A stretch of 64,000 nt of DNA from Gammaproteobacteria bacterium (GCA_004173475.1 SEBU01000002.1:248001-312000), one strand, 5' to 3'; positions 45,702-55,356 are shown, counted from the stretch's first letter. Notes: generated by a model from the letters alone, not told the origin. A program made the numbers and translations.

Positions 45702-46144
45702 ATAAAATATCCATTTCTATGTTATCAAGCCTACGATTATCACAAAACTGAGGGGCTACAGATAGTATCTGTGTACGCCAACCCGCGGAAATAGAACACC
45801 GTTCACTTTCTTACTCTACTTTAATTTAATAGCTTTTTATTCGGCTTCAACTTATAGCAGCGGAACCCCACGGTTCACGTCCTTATTTCTATTCGCCTAT
45901 GTGAGGACAGGTTCCTCTCTGCTATGAGCATTCGATTTGATTTTTACCGAGGGAACAAAGGACGCGCTGCCCCTTAAGCAATTTGATTTAGCGTAGATGC
46001 TTGTGATAACGTTTGCTCGCGCTAGAGTCGAGCGCGCCCGTCGCAAGGCAAACGAGACTTTTGACCACAACATTCATATTTATCTGTTGCCGTGAATTTG
46101 ATCGGAGCGACGCCCTTCATAGGTCAATACGGCAGGAGACAGGT
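45702..46144. other. gap between divergent toxin and unknown gene
   Basis: About 440 bases lie between the divergent toxin gene and the gene starting at 46145, and should carry promoters for both. I recognise no RNA, repeat or coding frame. The open frame before 46145 lacks a ribosome site. Confidence 0.4.
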
Positions 46145-47137
46145 ATGAACCAACCAGCAATTTCGTCCAGCAACATTGCGCATTTTAAATTCTGCGCTCA
46201 ACACTTTCACAAGTCCCTTACGCTCGTAACGAGCACCACGGAAATTAAAGGTGTCGAGGCATTAGACCGATTCTCAAAACTGCACGGATACGAATCCTTT
46301 AATCACGCCAACGTCGAAATCCGCAGGAAGACTGCACTGGTCGAATTCGAAGACATCGATATTGACCAGGCGACAGAGATTTATCACGACGTCGCTTCCG
46401 CAAGTAGCATTCAAGAATCTTTAATGCTCTATTACGACTTTTTCTTCTTTTCGCATCACCGATCAGAGATCGCAGTAAAACTAGCAAAAATCTCGTTAAA
46501 CAAGTTGACCAATATTGCTCATTTCCCGCGTCAACGTGAGCGAGAACTATCAAGTGTTGCTGACTTCCTGGCAGTCGGCATAATGGATTTTTCTAACTTA
46601 ACGGGAACACCAAAATTTGCACCGATATGCCGTACCCAGTTCTGTGGTGTGATGATGATGCTATTCGACTTCTACGAGAAACAATTAATTCATACTTTTA
46701 ATTTTCAAGATGTCCTCGATTTATTGCAGCCTGAAATTTACAAGTACGCTGCAAAAATTTACGAGACCACGTTAAACCCAATATTTAGCTTTGAAAGTAC
46801 GGCTATAGGTTGCATCGACAAAACCGATAAATTTATGTCCTACGGCGATCAGGAAAGCAGCTATCAGCTCTACTACGAATTTCTCTCATTAATCAGCGGT
46901 ATGAAATTAATTAAGCGCGAGAAGTCAGATCTCCATATTCTCGACTACGCGCTATTGAGCGTTATTGCTCAAAGAGGCTTTGATGAGGTACCACCTAGAG
47001 AAGCTATTTTCGAACGTTTGATTGAAGCCAAGTATCTCGATTACTTACAACTGGACGAACTCTGGATGAGTTCGCCAAAACGGAAGCTGTCTCAACGTTT
47101 GACCGATCTTGGAACTTCTGTCTTCGAAACACTATAG
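46145..47137 (+). CDS. hypothetical protein inside toxin island
   Basis: The 330-aa soluble protein is not recognised. The ATG at 46145 follows AGGAG at 6 nt; the frame opens 44 codons earlier but lacks a ribosome site there. The first 60 residues (NIAHFKFCAQHFHKSL, then VEALDRFSKLHGYESFNHAN) resemble a short helical module found in small plasmid and island proteins. The rest is mostly alpha-helical. It is the only plus-strand gene between two toxin-immunity pairs, so it might be a regulator, an immunity gene or an insertion. Confidence 0.6.
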   Translation: MNQPAISSSNIAHFKFCAQHFHKSLTLVTSTTEIKGVEALDRFSKLHGYESFNHANVEIRRKTALVEFEDIDIDQATEIYHDVASASSIQESLMLYYDFFFFSHHRSEIAVKLAKISLNKLTNIAHFPRQRERELSSVADFLAVGIMDFSNLTGTPKFAPICRTQFCGVMMMLFDFYEKQLIHTFNFQDVLDLLQPEIYKYAAKIYETTLNPIFSFESTAIGCIDKTDKFMSYGDQESSYQLYYEFLSLISGMKLIKREKSDLHILDYALLSVIAQRGFDEVPPREAIFERLIEAKYLDYLQLDELWMSSPKRKLSQRLTDLGTSVFETL

Positions 47138-47385
47138 AGTTCGCGTCATCTTTAGTTCAGAGACATAGGGAAAAAACGACCGCTTCTAAATGTAGGATGG
47201 ACTTAAAGAGGCCGGGGCGGATGAAGTGAGATTCGATCATCCGTCCCACGAAAATTGCAGCGATGGTTTGACTAGTCTGCTCAAAGCCTTATACAGCCTG
47301 CGTTTCAAGAGGAAGTGTTATATTTTGCGGAACCGGCCAAGCGCCCCCTTTAACTTTGAGAAAATTTAAAAAGAGAAGGAATATA

Positions 47386-47961
47386 TCACAGCGTATCCAC
47401 CGCTTCAAAAATCACTCCCCACCCGCCTACTGGCCGATGCTGTTTTAAACCATTAACGACTGTCTCATCAATTATTAACGAGGTGGGATCTTCTGCCAGC
47501 CTAAACATTTTCAAGCTGCGGATCTTTTTTGCATCTAACACCAGGTGATTAAAGGCGACCAGTGGAACATCTACCCCTTCGGGATCGCCCTCCATTAACA
47601 TATCGAACGACGATTGACTTAAATCTGCTGCTTTAATGAGACCAAGCACATTAAATAAAAAATAATTCCCTCTTTTTTTTCCAGTATCCGGATTTACAAG
47701 CACAGCCGGGAACGACTGAAAATTCTGAACGCTCATGCTCAGCAGCGCATCGATAAATTGTTTGCTGACGATTACAGCTTCTCCGGTCATGAAATGCGGA
47801 CAGGATTGATCATCTGGAACATTAATTTCATACACCAGCTCTGGTAATTTATTTCCGTCCGTCATCTTACCGGCTAGAACACTACCATCTGGCAAAGTCG
47901 GTCCGCCGGTCAAACCATAATCCAAAAAATAATCGTCATAAATTTGGAAATATTTTGTCAT
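47386..47961 (-). CDS. Imm11/DUF1629-like immunity protein
   Basis: This 191-aa soluble protein shows the C-terminal pattern of the family (NHLVLDAKKIRSLK, then FRLAEDPTSLIIDE), also seen in the remnant at 14474-14772. The ATG at 47961 overlaps the toxin stop (ATGA), so both are translated together. It should neutralise the AHH toxin encoded upstream. A longer frame starting 24 nt earlier is unlikely. Confidence 0.72.
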   Translation of the reverse strand: MTKYFQIYDDYFLDYGLTGGPTLPDGSVLAGKMTDGNKLPELVYEINVPDDQSCPHFMTGEAVIVSKQFIDALLSMSVQNFQSFPAVLVNPDTGKKRGNYFLFNVLGLIKAADLSQSSFDMLMEGDPEGVDVPLVAFNHLVLDAKKIRSLKMFRLAEDPTSLIIDETVVNGLKQHRPVGGWGVIFEAVDTL

Positions 47962-48803
47962 GATCGTTCTCTGCAATGCGTGCATACGGGTGTGTGGTAA
48001 GCCAACGAATATTTTGATAGAAAAATTTTCCAGTTACTTCTTGAGCCCGTAATCTGGGTTTGCAAATGGTTTGATAAGCGATCTAGTACATCATGCACCG
48101 CATAGGTGGCCTGCGGTTTCTTGTTGCTTTTTTTTGCATCCTTACATTGATAACACTCGTCAGACCAAGCCTTAACGCGATCAGAAATAGCTATAAGCTT
48201 TGCTTTAATATATTTATCGTAGCTCTGATGTTTATCGCCGGAAGGATCATCAGGATCAGAAATATTATGCGGCCCAATATGAGCTTGGGCATTTGCAGAT
48301 TTCATAACTTTTTCCGCCCATTCCTGACGCTGGGGATTCGAGAGACCTTTACCCGGCCCCCACTTGCCGACAAGTTCTTTGGGCACCGAGGGAGCCCAAA
48401 AACCATTACCCGTAGAGTTTACTGAGTAACCGGTATCTTTTTCGTTGGCCTCACTGGCGAGTATCCACTTTTCCATGGGACTTTTTTTCAGCGCCTGATT
48501 ACCGCTGATCAAATGGTGTGCCTGGTGAGTGTAAAATTTGGTTTCATCCTCCAGTCGCGGCTCTAATTTTTGCTGCTCTTGAACATATCCATTGGGCCCG
48601 ACTTTCGCAGTTTGCGGTCGCGCACCGGACTGCAAGGGAACCAGCTGCGACGGCGATTTCATAATGGACGCAAGTTTTTTTGAATCATTTTTTTCGCCTG
48701 CATGCGTCGTATATTCGACAGGCGCAGGCGGAGGACAAAAAGGACACTTTTCATTTGGCTTAGTGTGTGCCACCGGCGGGGCAATAATTTCACCTAAATC
48801 CAT
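47958..48803 (-). CDS. AHH-type nuclease effector
   Basis: This 281-aa protein carries the AHH nuclease motif at residues 95-97 (THQAHHLISGNQ). Asn/Gly (NSTGNGFWAPSV) and His residues (HIGPHN, KHQSY) follow and would complete the metal site of the HNH/EndoVII fold. Three CX2C pairs (20/23, 217/220, 274/277) suggest zinc binding. It follows the ketosynthase-like gene by 19 nt in an operon headed by a DUF4150 spike-tip gene. I read it as a type VI cargo effector. The start at 48803 has GGAG 8 nt upstream. Confidence 0.78.
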   Translation of the reverse strand: MDLGEIIAPPVAHTKPNEKCPFCPPPAPVEYTTHAGEKNDSKKLASIMKSPSQLVPLQSGARPQTAKVGPNGYVQEQQKLEPRLEDETKFYTHQAHHLISGNQALKKSPMEKWILASEANEKDTGYSVNSTGNGFWAPSVPKELVGKWGPGKGLSNPQRQEWAEKVMKSANAQAHIGPHNISDPDDPSGDKHQSYDKYIKAKLIAISDRVKAWSDECYQCKDAKKSNKKPQATYAVHDVLDRLSNHLQTQITGSRSNWKIFLSKYSLAYHTPVCTHCRERS

Positions 48804-48822
48804 TAACGTTTCTCCGCGTAAT

Positions 48823-49875
48823 TTATTCGATATCCAAACGCACCGCTGATCGATAAGCAGTATCCGACGAGCAGCAGAGTAAGTGATGACGACCTATAGA
48901 ATTATTATGTGTAATCGAGCCAGCGATAAGCGCGATCAATGTCGAACCAATTGCAGCGCCGAGATCTCCAAAACAGTCCACCGGATGTTTAAATTTTACC
49001 GCTGGTGAAAAATGGAGACTATTGCGAGTGAGAGTAACACCGAACTCTTTATTGCAAAAATTATCGTAAATCATGCTAGTCCATACACTATCAATAGTGG
49101 CAGGCGCGTTGGTGATAGCAGCACGAACCGCGTTAGCCAAACCATCTCCCCGGTAGGGTTGATCACTGTAGCGGTGCCCTGGTTCTTCTGAATTTCCAGG
49201 GCGGTATATCACTATGCGCGGGTTTGTTGATTGCGGAGAAAAATCTTCACGACTTAATAAAACAAAACAAGCGCCCTCGCCCGGTTGAAAACCATCATGA
49301 GCACCTTCAACCAACAATCTATCCTCGTTATCCAAATGCGCTAAAAGCTCAGCGTCCAAATAAGTATCTACTCCGCCTAGCAGCACAGTGTTATGACCGG
49401 CTTCCATCAATTTAAAAACATGTTTGATCGCATGGAGTCCACCAGCGCGTCCAATTTCCGCTGCCAAACTATTTTGAACATCAAACTTAATTCCGCTTTG
49501 AAGCGTGAATTGTTCAATCGCACTTCCCTTCCACGCGCGACTTTTATTAGGAATGCTTTCGGGTAATGCGAGAACTAGCGGCAAAATACTTTCTGGAAGA
49601 ATAAGCGGTTTTAACTGCACGAGGGCCGAGTTTGCCAAACGAACTAATCGTTCCTGTCTGGAAGACAAGCCAATCGGTAGCAGTTCCGAATTTAAAGGCT
49701 CGAGTACTTTCTCTGGAACCAACGCCATCTTTATTGGTTTCAATCGCTTATTGAGCGCATCAGTTTCATGCACCGCGCTAAGGCTTGCATTAACAAACCT
49801 TGCAACCATTTCAGCGGTTTGACCTAAGGGATTTGTTACCCCGGTTCCTACAACAAAAATTTTGTCGAGCTGCAT
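48823..49875 (-). CDS. ketosynthase-like (thiolase-fold) T6SS accessory protein
   Basis: The 350-aa protein has a beta-ketoacyl-synthase fold pattern (FVVGTGVTNPLGQTAEMV, then LLGGVDTYLDAE and FQPGEGACFVLL). The active-site segment that normally reads TACSS is NSLAAEIGRAGG, so the catalytic Cys is missing and the protein is probably not an enzyme. Such proteins are recurrent between DUF4150 tip proteins and effectors in type VI loci, where an adaptor role is suspected. It starts 9 nt after the DUF4150 stop. Confidence 0.72.
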   Translation of the reverse strand: MQLDKIFVVGTGVTNPLGQTAEMVARFVNASLSAVHETDALNKRLKPIKMALVPEKVLEPLNSELLPIGLSSRQERLVRLANSALVQLKPLILPESILPLVLALPESIPNKSRAWKGSAIEQFTLQSGIKFDVQNSLAAEIGRAGGLHAIKHVFKLMEAGHNTVLLGGVDTYLDAELLAHLDNEDRLLVEGAHDGFQPGEGACFVLLSREDFSPQSTNPRIVIYRPGNSEEPGHRYSDQPYRGDGLANAVRAAITNAPATIDSVWTSMIYDNFCNKEFGVTLTRNSLHFSPAVKFKHPVDCFGDLGAAIGSTLIALIAGSITHNNSIGRHHLLCCSSDTAYRSAVRLDIE

Positions 49876-49884
49876 TATCGAAGA

Positions 49885-50265
49885 CTAACCCATAATATTT
49901 TTTTTATTGTGAAAGAGCGGATCACCCAATCGACACACATTTTTTCCTTCGAATTTCACATCCGGTGAGTACATCATAAATTCGCAGACATCCATATTCG
50001 AGTTACTGACAACACCTTTTAAGGTTCCTGCTTCGTCGCCCATACTGCGAGAATATTGCGCGCCTTTTACCATGGGCATTTGACCATCAGTTACGACTGT
50101 TTTTGGCCCTTTAGACGTGTCAGACGATTTTCCAATATTAGGATATGGAATAGGAATGGGCCCGCCCGGCGAAGGAGTTTTACAAACATCTGGAAATACA
50201 ATGCTAATGCCATTGCTGGACTTATGGACGATGCCGCGGGTATTGGCAAAAGTAGTTTGTGACAT
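49885..50265 (-). CDS. DUF4150 PAAR-like spike tip protein
   Basis: This 126-aa protein belongs to the PAAR-like DUF4150 family that caps the VgrG spike of type VI secretion systems and carries effectors. The family's PIPYPN-type motif (GPIPIPYPNIGKSSDTS) and the late CEFMMYSPDVKFEGKNVCRLGDP are visible. The ATG at 50265 follows AGGGA. The frame is open to 50292. It heads the operon of ketosynthase-like, AHH toxin and immunity genes. No VgrG or core T6SS gene lies in the window. Confidence 0.85.
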   Translation of the reverse strand: MSQTTFANTRGIVHKSSNGISIVFPDVCKTPSPGGPIPIPYPNIGKSSDTSKGPKTVVTDGQMPMVKGAQYSRSMGDEAGTLKGVVSNSNMDVCEFMMYSPDVKFEGKNVCRLGDPLFHNKKNIMG

Positions 50266-50460
50266 GACGTTATCCCTGTGATTTAAAACCACACTTTACA
50301 CATTTCTCGATTTCCTGTGTGGTAGAGAATTAAAACAGGTGCAAATATTGGCACATAAATTAACATCTGAAACGTTAGTGACTTCTGATGCAAAGTAGTT
50401 TTGTAAAAAATGATTTTAGTTACGCTTTTACATAAATTATCACCGAATTAATTCTCAAAA

Positions 50461-51384
50461 CTAACACTGACCACTGTTTAACCGAACCTCCTCCATTTTA
50501 AAAAATTCTGCCAGATAATCGATAAATAAACGCGTGCGCGCGGGTAAAAACTGTCGTGATGGAAACACGACCCGAATAGTAGCGGGTTCGCTATGCCACT
50601 CTGGTAATAGATGTATGAGTTGGCCGCTCTCAATTTCTTTTTTCACATCCCAAATTGAGCGACGAATGAGCCCTACTCCTGCCATTGCCCAGTCATGCGC
50701 CTGATCGCCATTATTAGTTGCCATGCGCACGGGTATGCTCACTGATTTAAATTGTTTATCGCTGGCGCGAATGAATTTCCAATCAGCACGCTCATTGAAT
50801 TGTTCGGAAAGAATAATAGCCGAGTGATTATTTAATTCTTCGGGGTTTCTCGGGTAGCCTCGTTCAGCTAAGTAGGACGGCGCGGCGCAAACAATGCGAA
50901 AGTTGTCAGCGAGTTTACGACCAATTAAGCGCGAGTCTTCCGAACCACCTATGCGTATTGCACAGTCAAAACCGCCTTCCAATAAATCATCGATCGAATC
51001 GGAAAGTGAAAGCCTTACACGCACACCGGGCCATTTTTTGGCGAACGACGTGATCGCAGCTCCCACACAGCGGCGCCCGAGCGCAACGGGACAACTCACA
51101 TGCAAGGTTCCTTGCACCTCGTGTTTCTCGTTGCTGATTAAATTTTCAGCTTCTTCTACGTCCGCTAGAATTTGGCGGCACCGCTCAACATAAAGCGCAC
51201 CCTCTGGGGTCAATCCGAGACGGCGCGAATTACGCTGTAGCAAACGCACACCGAGCTCGTTTTCCATACGAGTAAGTCGTTTGCTTGCAACCGCAGGCGA
51301 AAAGCCCAGCTCCCTACCGGCGGCGGATAGACTCCCACAGGCCACCGCACGCACAAAGAATTTCATGTCGGCAAGTTCAACCAT
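50461..51384 (-). CDS. LysR-family transcriptional regulator
   Basis: This 307-aa LysR-type regulator has an N-terminal winged helix (FFVRAVACGSLSAAGRELG, then AVASKRLTRMENELG) and a C-terminal effector-binding domain. It is divergent from the SnoaL-like gene with 118 bp between, the classic arrangement in which a LysR protein controls its neighbour. The inducer is unknown. Confidence 0.9.
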   Translation of the reverse strand: MVELADMKFFVRAVACGSLSAAGRELGFSPAVASKRLTRMENELGVRLLQRNSRRLGLTPEGALYVERCRQILADVEEAENLISNEKHEVQGTLHVSCPVALGRRCVGAAITSFAKKWPGVRVRLSLSDSIDDLLEGGFDCAIRIGGSEDSRLIGRKLADNFRIVCAAPSYLAERGYPRNPEELNNHSAIILSEQFNERADWKFIRASDKQFKSVSIPVRMATNNGDQAHDWAMAGVGLIRRSIWDVKKEIESGQLIHLLPEWHSEPATIRVVFPSRQFLPARTRLFIDYLAEFFKMEEVRLNSGQC

Positions 51385-51502
51385 AAAAAAATCATCTTTT
51401 CGTTTTTGGAAATACAGGTGTTCAATAATCGCTAATTTTCAACAAAATGAAAACCGCGCAAGATTTGCCTATCGATAATTAACTAACAAGAGGCAATGAA
51501 AG

Positions 51503-52057
51503 ATGATTAATCACCCAATGAAAAAAATTGCAGCAGTAGCGTGTCTCGGTGTCTTAGCAAACGCCGCTGTCAGCGCTGATTACGATGGCGAACTCGTTAA
51601 ACCTGAAAATGTTGTAACTGATAAGTCTATCGATGAACCGCAGCGTAACGCGCAAAGCCTTGCAGCTCGTCGTTACTACACCTTTTGGGATACAGGCAAC
51701 GCGAAGTTCGCCAAAGCTGCTCTCGCTGAAAATTTTAAAGATTTGAATCTTCCCCAAGGGCGCGTGCAAGGCCCCGAAGGCCCTCTGCAAGCATCCGCAC
51801 AATTTCGCCAAGCGGTTCCTGATTTAAAAGTAGCTGTGACGGAAATGTTGATCGTCGACGACCGCGTTATTGGACGGCTTCACTTCACCGGTCATTTCAC
51901 TGGAAAATTTGGTAACCTCCAAGGTAAAGGTCAGGTTGTAGATTTTTCTGCCGTTGATATTTATCGCATCGCTAACGGAAAAATTATAGAAAATTGGCAC
52001 CTTGAAGATAACCTGACATTACTCCAACAGTTTGGCGCGGTGAAGATGGATAAATAA
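51503..52057 (+). CDS. exported SnoaL-like (NTF2-fold) protein
   Basis: The 184-aa protein has a signal peptide (MKKIAAVACLGVLANAAVSA after a 5-residue extension). A SnoaL-like NTF2-fold domain follows (RYYTFWDTGNAKFAKAAL, VDIYRIANGKIIENWH). The family includes polyketide cyclases and ester cyclases, but most periplasmic members have unknown function. The start at 51503 is preceded by AGAGG. A LysR gene diverges from it and probably controls it. Confidence 0.82.
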   Translation: MINHPMKKIAAVACLGVLANAAVSADYDGELVKPENVVTDKSIDEPQRNAQSLAARRYYTFWDTGNAKFAKAALAENFKDLNLPQGRVQGPEGPLQASAQFRQAVPDLKVAVTEMLIVDDRVIGRLHFTGHFTGKFGNLQGKGQVVDFSAVDIYRIANGKIIENWHLEDNLTLLQQFGAVKMDK

Positions 52058-52083
52058 ATCAATTGCAGTGTATGATTTTGAAA

Positions 52084-52131
52084 CTCGGCGAACATTGTAT
52101 TCATCACCGAGTGATTTACAAGTTCGCCGAG
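52084..52131. repeat. nested stem-loop after SnoaL-like gene
   Basis: CTCGGCGAAC and GTTCGCCGAG are perfect 10-bp arms. Their 28-nt interior contains a second hairpin (ATCAC, CGA, GTGAT). It may be a terminator between the convergent SnoaL-like and PEP-CTERM genes, although there is no U-tract. Confidence 0.55.
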
Positions 52132-52190
52132 CTGCTCCCCTTCAGAAAAGAAGCAGCGTTTAACGCACGTATTTAAAGCGGTAAACTGGA

Positions 52191-52787
52191 TTACATTAAA
52201 AAAGTTGAGCGAATTCGCTTCATCATTAGACCGAAAAGTCCCAAGCTCAATAAAAAGATGGTTGAAGGCTCAGGTATGGAAACTCGCGTAATTTCCGCAT
52301 CCAGGCGCGCCTCTCCGAGCCATAAATTGTCAGTGTAAGCCACCAGTGAGCTGGGCATGCTGCCAAATAGATCAAGATTTTGGTCGCAAATCTCTTCACC
52401 CTCAACATAGCTGTAATGCTGACAGTCGTTAGTCTTTTCCCAAGTGGTTTCCAATGTAAACACTCCCGTATCGACATCAGGGAAAATATCTCGACCATTA
52501 AATATCCATGAATAAAATATAATAAATTCCCAATTATCCATATCTCCCAAGTCTTCCAAATTTTCTTCTGTTTCAACTATCTCGCGAAAGTCAAAGCTAA
52601 CTTTCACGTTCGTAATTGTGTCGGTAAGGTGATTGTATCCATGATCGGCAAGATTGAAATTGAAACCAACAAACTCTGCAGATACGAGTGGAGCATTAAA
52701 TTTATGCACGTCGCTCAGGAGAAACGCGTTAGCAGAATACGAAGCTCCCAATAAGGTTGTGAGAAAAAAGACTTTTAAGGTTTTCAT
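52191..52787 (-). CDS. PEP-CTERM sorting domain protein
   Basis: The 198-aa protein has an N-terminal signal peptide and a C-terminal PEP-CTERM tail: the motif PEPST, a hydrophobic helix (IFLLSLGLFGLMM) and a basic end (KRIR). Such proteins are processed by an exosortase and go to the cell surface or matrix in exopolysaccharide producers. The exosortase is not in this window. The ATG at 52787 has GGAG 8 nt upstream; the TTG at 52793 is less likely. The middle has no recognised domain. Confidence 0.85.
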   Translation of the reverse strand: MKTLKVFFLTTLLGASYSANAFLLSDVHKFNAPLVSAEFVGFNFNLADHGYNHLTDTITNVKVSFDFREIVETEENLEDLGDMDNWEFIIFYSWIFNGRDIFPDVDTGVFTLETTWEKTNDCQHYSYVEGEEICDQNLDLFGSMPSSLVAYTDNLWLGEARLDAEITRVSIPEPSTIFLLSLGLFGLMMKRIRSTFLM

Positions 52788-53172
52788 TACCAAGCTCCAT
52801 TGTTAATGTGACAATTGAAACTGCGGGCATGATGATTATGGCGACAACACCGTCTTAACCAACAAGGGAAATATAAAAGCAGCTTACATACCAATGTAGA
52901 TGTAACCTTTCAAATCAACTTGTTACTTAAACGCGCCTCACAAGTTAATTTAAATATGTAAAGCTATTCGACACCGATAATGCTCAATGATGTTCAATGT
53001 AAATGTGAAGAGCCGGTGTCTTCAGAACTTAATAAGAATTTAATAGCGACAACAAAGAATTAAGCGCCACACAAAACTTGGTATTTGGTGAACTCACTAA
53101 ATACGTCACCTCTCTGGATTTTTTCCACCAAACGTGATCATATTCGGGCTCAATTATTTTAGGGGTCTTCAA
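52788..53172. other. divergent intergenic region
   Basis: It separates the PEP-CTERM gene and the S46 peptidase gene and should carry both promoters. No specific site is recognised. Confidence 0.4.
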
Positions 53173-55356
53173 TTGAAAATAATCCGTCGCAATTCACTCA
53201 TCAGAACAATATTGGCTCCGATTGCATTAAGCGCAGGTTTCGCCGGAGCAAACGAAGGCATGTGGACACCACAGCAGCTCCCGACTATCGCTAAAGATTT
53301 AAAGGCTACGGGGCTCGAAATTGATCCTACGACATTATCCAAACTTACTGAATTTCCAATGGGCGCTATCGTCAGCCTGGGTGGATGCACGGCATCATTT
53401 GTATCACCAAAAGGGTTGGTAATTACCAATCATCATTGCGCCTATGGCAGCATCCAATACAACTCGACGCCTGAAAAAGATTTAATCAAAAATGGTTTTT
53501 TAGCGAAATCTCTCGATCAGGAACTTCAAGCCGTGCCAGGAAGCCGCGTGTTAGTGACTGTTGACGTAAAGAATGTAACCGATCAAATTATTGATAGTAA
53601 GACTGCCAAGCTGGTTGGTAAAAAACGCATTGCTGCGATGGAAGTTAACGAAAAGCGTTTAATTTCAGAATGCGAGAGTGACACAGGACATCGTTGCAAT
53701 GTTCACAGTTTTTACGGCGGCCTCGAATTTCATTTGATAAAACAATTGGAAATTTTGGACGTGCGTCTTGTTCACGCACCGGCAGATGGTGTTGGGAAAT
53801 TCGGTGGAGACACGGATAATTGGATGTGGCCACGTCATACCGGAGATTACAGTTTTTATCGCGCTTATGTTGGCAAAGACGGCAAGCCTGCAAAATTTAG
53901 TACAGACAATGTGCCCTACGAGCCTAAACATTATCTACGTTTGGCGAGTGAGGGTTTAAAAGAAAATGACTTTGTTATGGTCACTGGCTACCCTGGCCGT
54001 ACCAATCGTCATCGTTTGCCCTCTGAAGTCAATTTTTCTTTCGATACAAACTACCCTGCCTTTGTTAAAGCGTCGGGTGAGATTATTGACATTATCACTC
54101 GCGAGACTCGCGATCGCAAAGATGCAGAAATTAAGTACGCTTCAACGCTTGCCGGCGTAAATAATTATTTCAAAAATCGTCAGGGCATGCTCGATAGTTA
54201 CCACGCTGGCAATTTACTGGAACGCAAACAACAAAATTTCAACGAATTAAAAACATGGATAAAGGCAGACAAAACTCGTAAACAAGAATTCGGCGCTGGT
54301 TTAACTGCAACTGAAAAATTGATTGCCGAGCGTGACGCCATTACACAGCAGGAATTTTTGTTAAGTTACGCCACCCCACGCTTCCTGAGTAGCGCGCGCA
54401 CGTTATTTAGGCTTGCCAACGAAAAAACCAAGCCTGATATGCAACGCGAGTCAGGTTATCAGGAGCGCGATGCATCACGCATTGAACAAGCTCAGGATGC
54501 CATCGACAAACGTTATGACGAAAAGGTTGATAAGGCGCTTGTACTTCATTTTTTGAAACACTATGTAGCCCAACCGAAAAAAGATCAAAACACAGCATTT
54601 TTATCCGCGCTTGGTTTGAAAGCCGGCGCTGACGAAACCACCATTAAAACCCAGCTCGATAAACTTTACGCCGGCAGTAAACTTGGTGACAAAGCAACTC
54701 GTCTTGCTTGGCTAAAGCGTGATCTTGCCGAGTTTAAAGCGAGTGATGACAGCTTTATTAAAGCCGCTATTGCACTCTACGCCGACGACCAACGTAGAGA
54801 ACATCGCGACAAGGAATTGAGCGGAAATATTCAGCGAGCCTATGCGCAATATATGAAAGCATTAATTGCGTTTAAAAATAGTAAAGACGAAGCCGTATAC
54901 CCCGATGCAAACAGCACGTTGCGCGTAACCTTCGGTAAAGTCGCCGGTCGTACGCCTGCAGCACAAGACGGTATGGCTTGGGCACCGTTCACTGCCTTGC
55001 AGGGAATTGTTTCGAAAAATACCGGCTCAGGAGATTTTGATGCACCCGCGGCTCAAATTGAAGCAATAAAATCCAAAAATTTCGATAAATATTATGATGA
55101 CGCACTAAAATCTGTACCGGTAAATTTTTTAGCCACACTCGATATTACTGGAGGAAATTCGGGATCGCCTGTTCTTAACAAGCGCGCCGAATTTACCGGT
55201 ATTGCGTTCGACGGAACATTGGATTCAGTGATTTCTGATTGGGATTTCAACAATGCTACTACACGCACCATCGCGGTAGACCTACGCTATATTTTGTGGC
55301 AAATGAAAGTTGTTGATAAAGCCGATAACATATTATCGGAAATGGGCGTGAAATGA
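53173..55356 (+). CDS. S46 family dipeptidyl peptidase (DPP7/DPP11 type)
   Basis: This is a 727-aa exported serine peptidase. The TTG at 53173 lies 7 nt after AGGGG and yields a clean signal peptide (ending near GFAGANEG). A GTG at 53134 would add a poor extension. The family start (EGMWTPQQLP), the catalytic His (LVITNHHCAYG) and the nucleophile Ser (TGGNSGSPVLN) are visible. S46 enzymes release dipeptides in the periplasm and serve peptide nutrition in non-sugar and polysaccharide degraders alike. Confidence 0.92.
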   Translation: MKIIRRNSLIRTILAPIALSAGFAGANEGMWTPQQLPTIAKDLKATGLEIDPTTLSKLTEFPMGAIVSLGGCTASFVSPKGLVITNHHCAYGSIQYNSTPEKDLIKNGFLAKSLDQELQAVPGSRVLVTVDVKNVTDQIIDSKTAKLVGKKRIAAMEVNEKRLISECESDTGHRCNVHSFYGGLEFHLIKQLEILDVRLVHAPADGVGKFGGDTDNWMWPRHTGDYSFYRAYVGKDGKPAKFSTDNVPYEPKHYLRLASEGLKENDFVMVTGYPGRTNRHRLPSEVNFSFDTNYPAFVKASGEIIDIITRETRDRKDAEIKYASTLAGVNNYFKNRQGMLDSYHAGNLLERKQQNFNELKTWIKADKTRKQEFGAGLTATEKLIAERDAITQQEFLLSYATPRFLSSARTLFRLANEKTKPDMQRESGYQERDASRIEQAQDAIDKRYDEKVDKALVLHFLKHYVAQPKKDQNTAFLSALGLKAGADETTIKTQLDKLYAGSKLGDKATRLAWLKRDLAEFKASDDSFIKAAIALYADDQRREHRDKELSGNIQRAYAQYMKALIAFKNSKDEAVYPDANSTLRVTFGKVAGRTPAAQDGMAWAPFTALQGIVSKNTGSGDFDAPAAQIEAIKSKNFDKYYDDALKSVPVNFLATLDITGGNSGSPVLNKRAEFTGIAFDGTLDSVISDWDFNNATTRTIAVDLRYILWQMKVVDKADNILSEMGVK

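Noticed and set aside
53134-53172. GTG start for the S46 peptidase
   Set aside because: It would place a 13-residue extension before an otherwise normal signal peptide, and AGGGG precedes the TTG at 53173.
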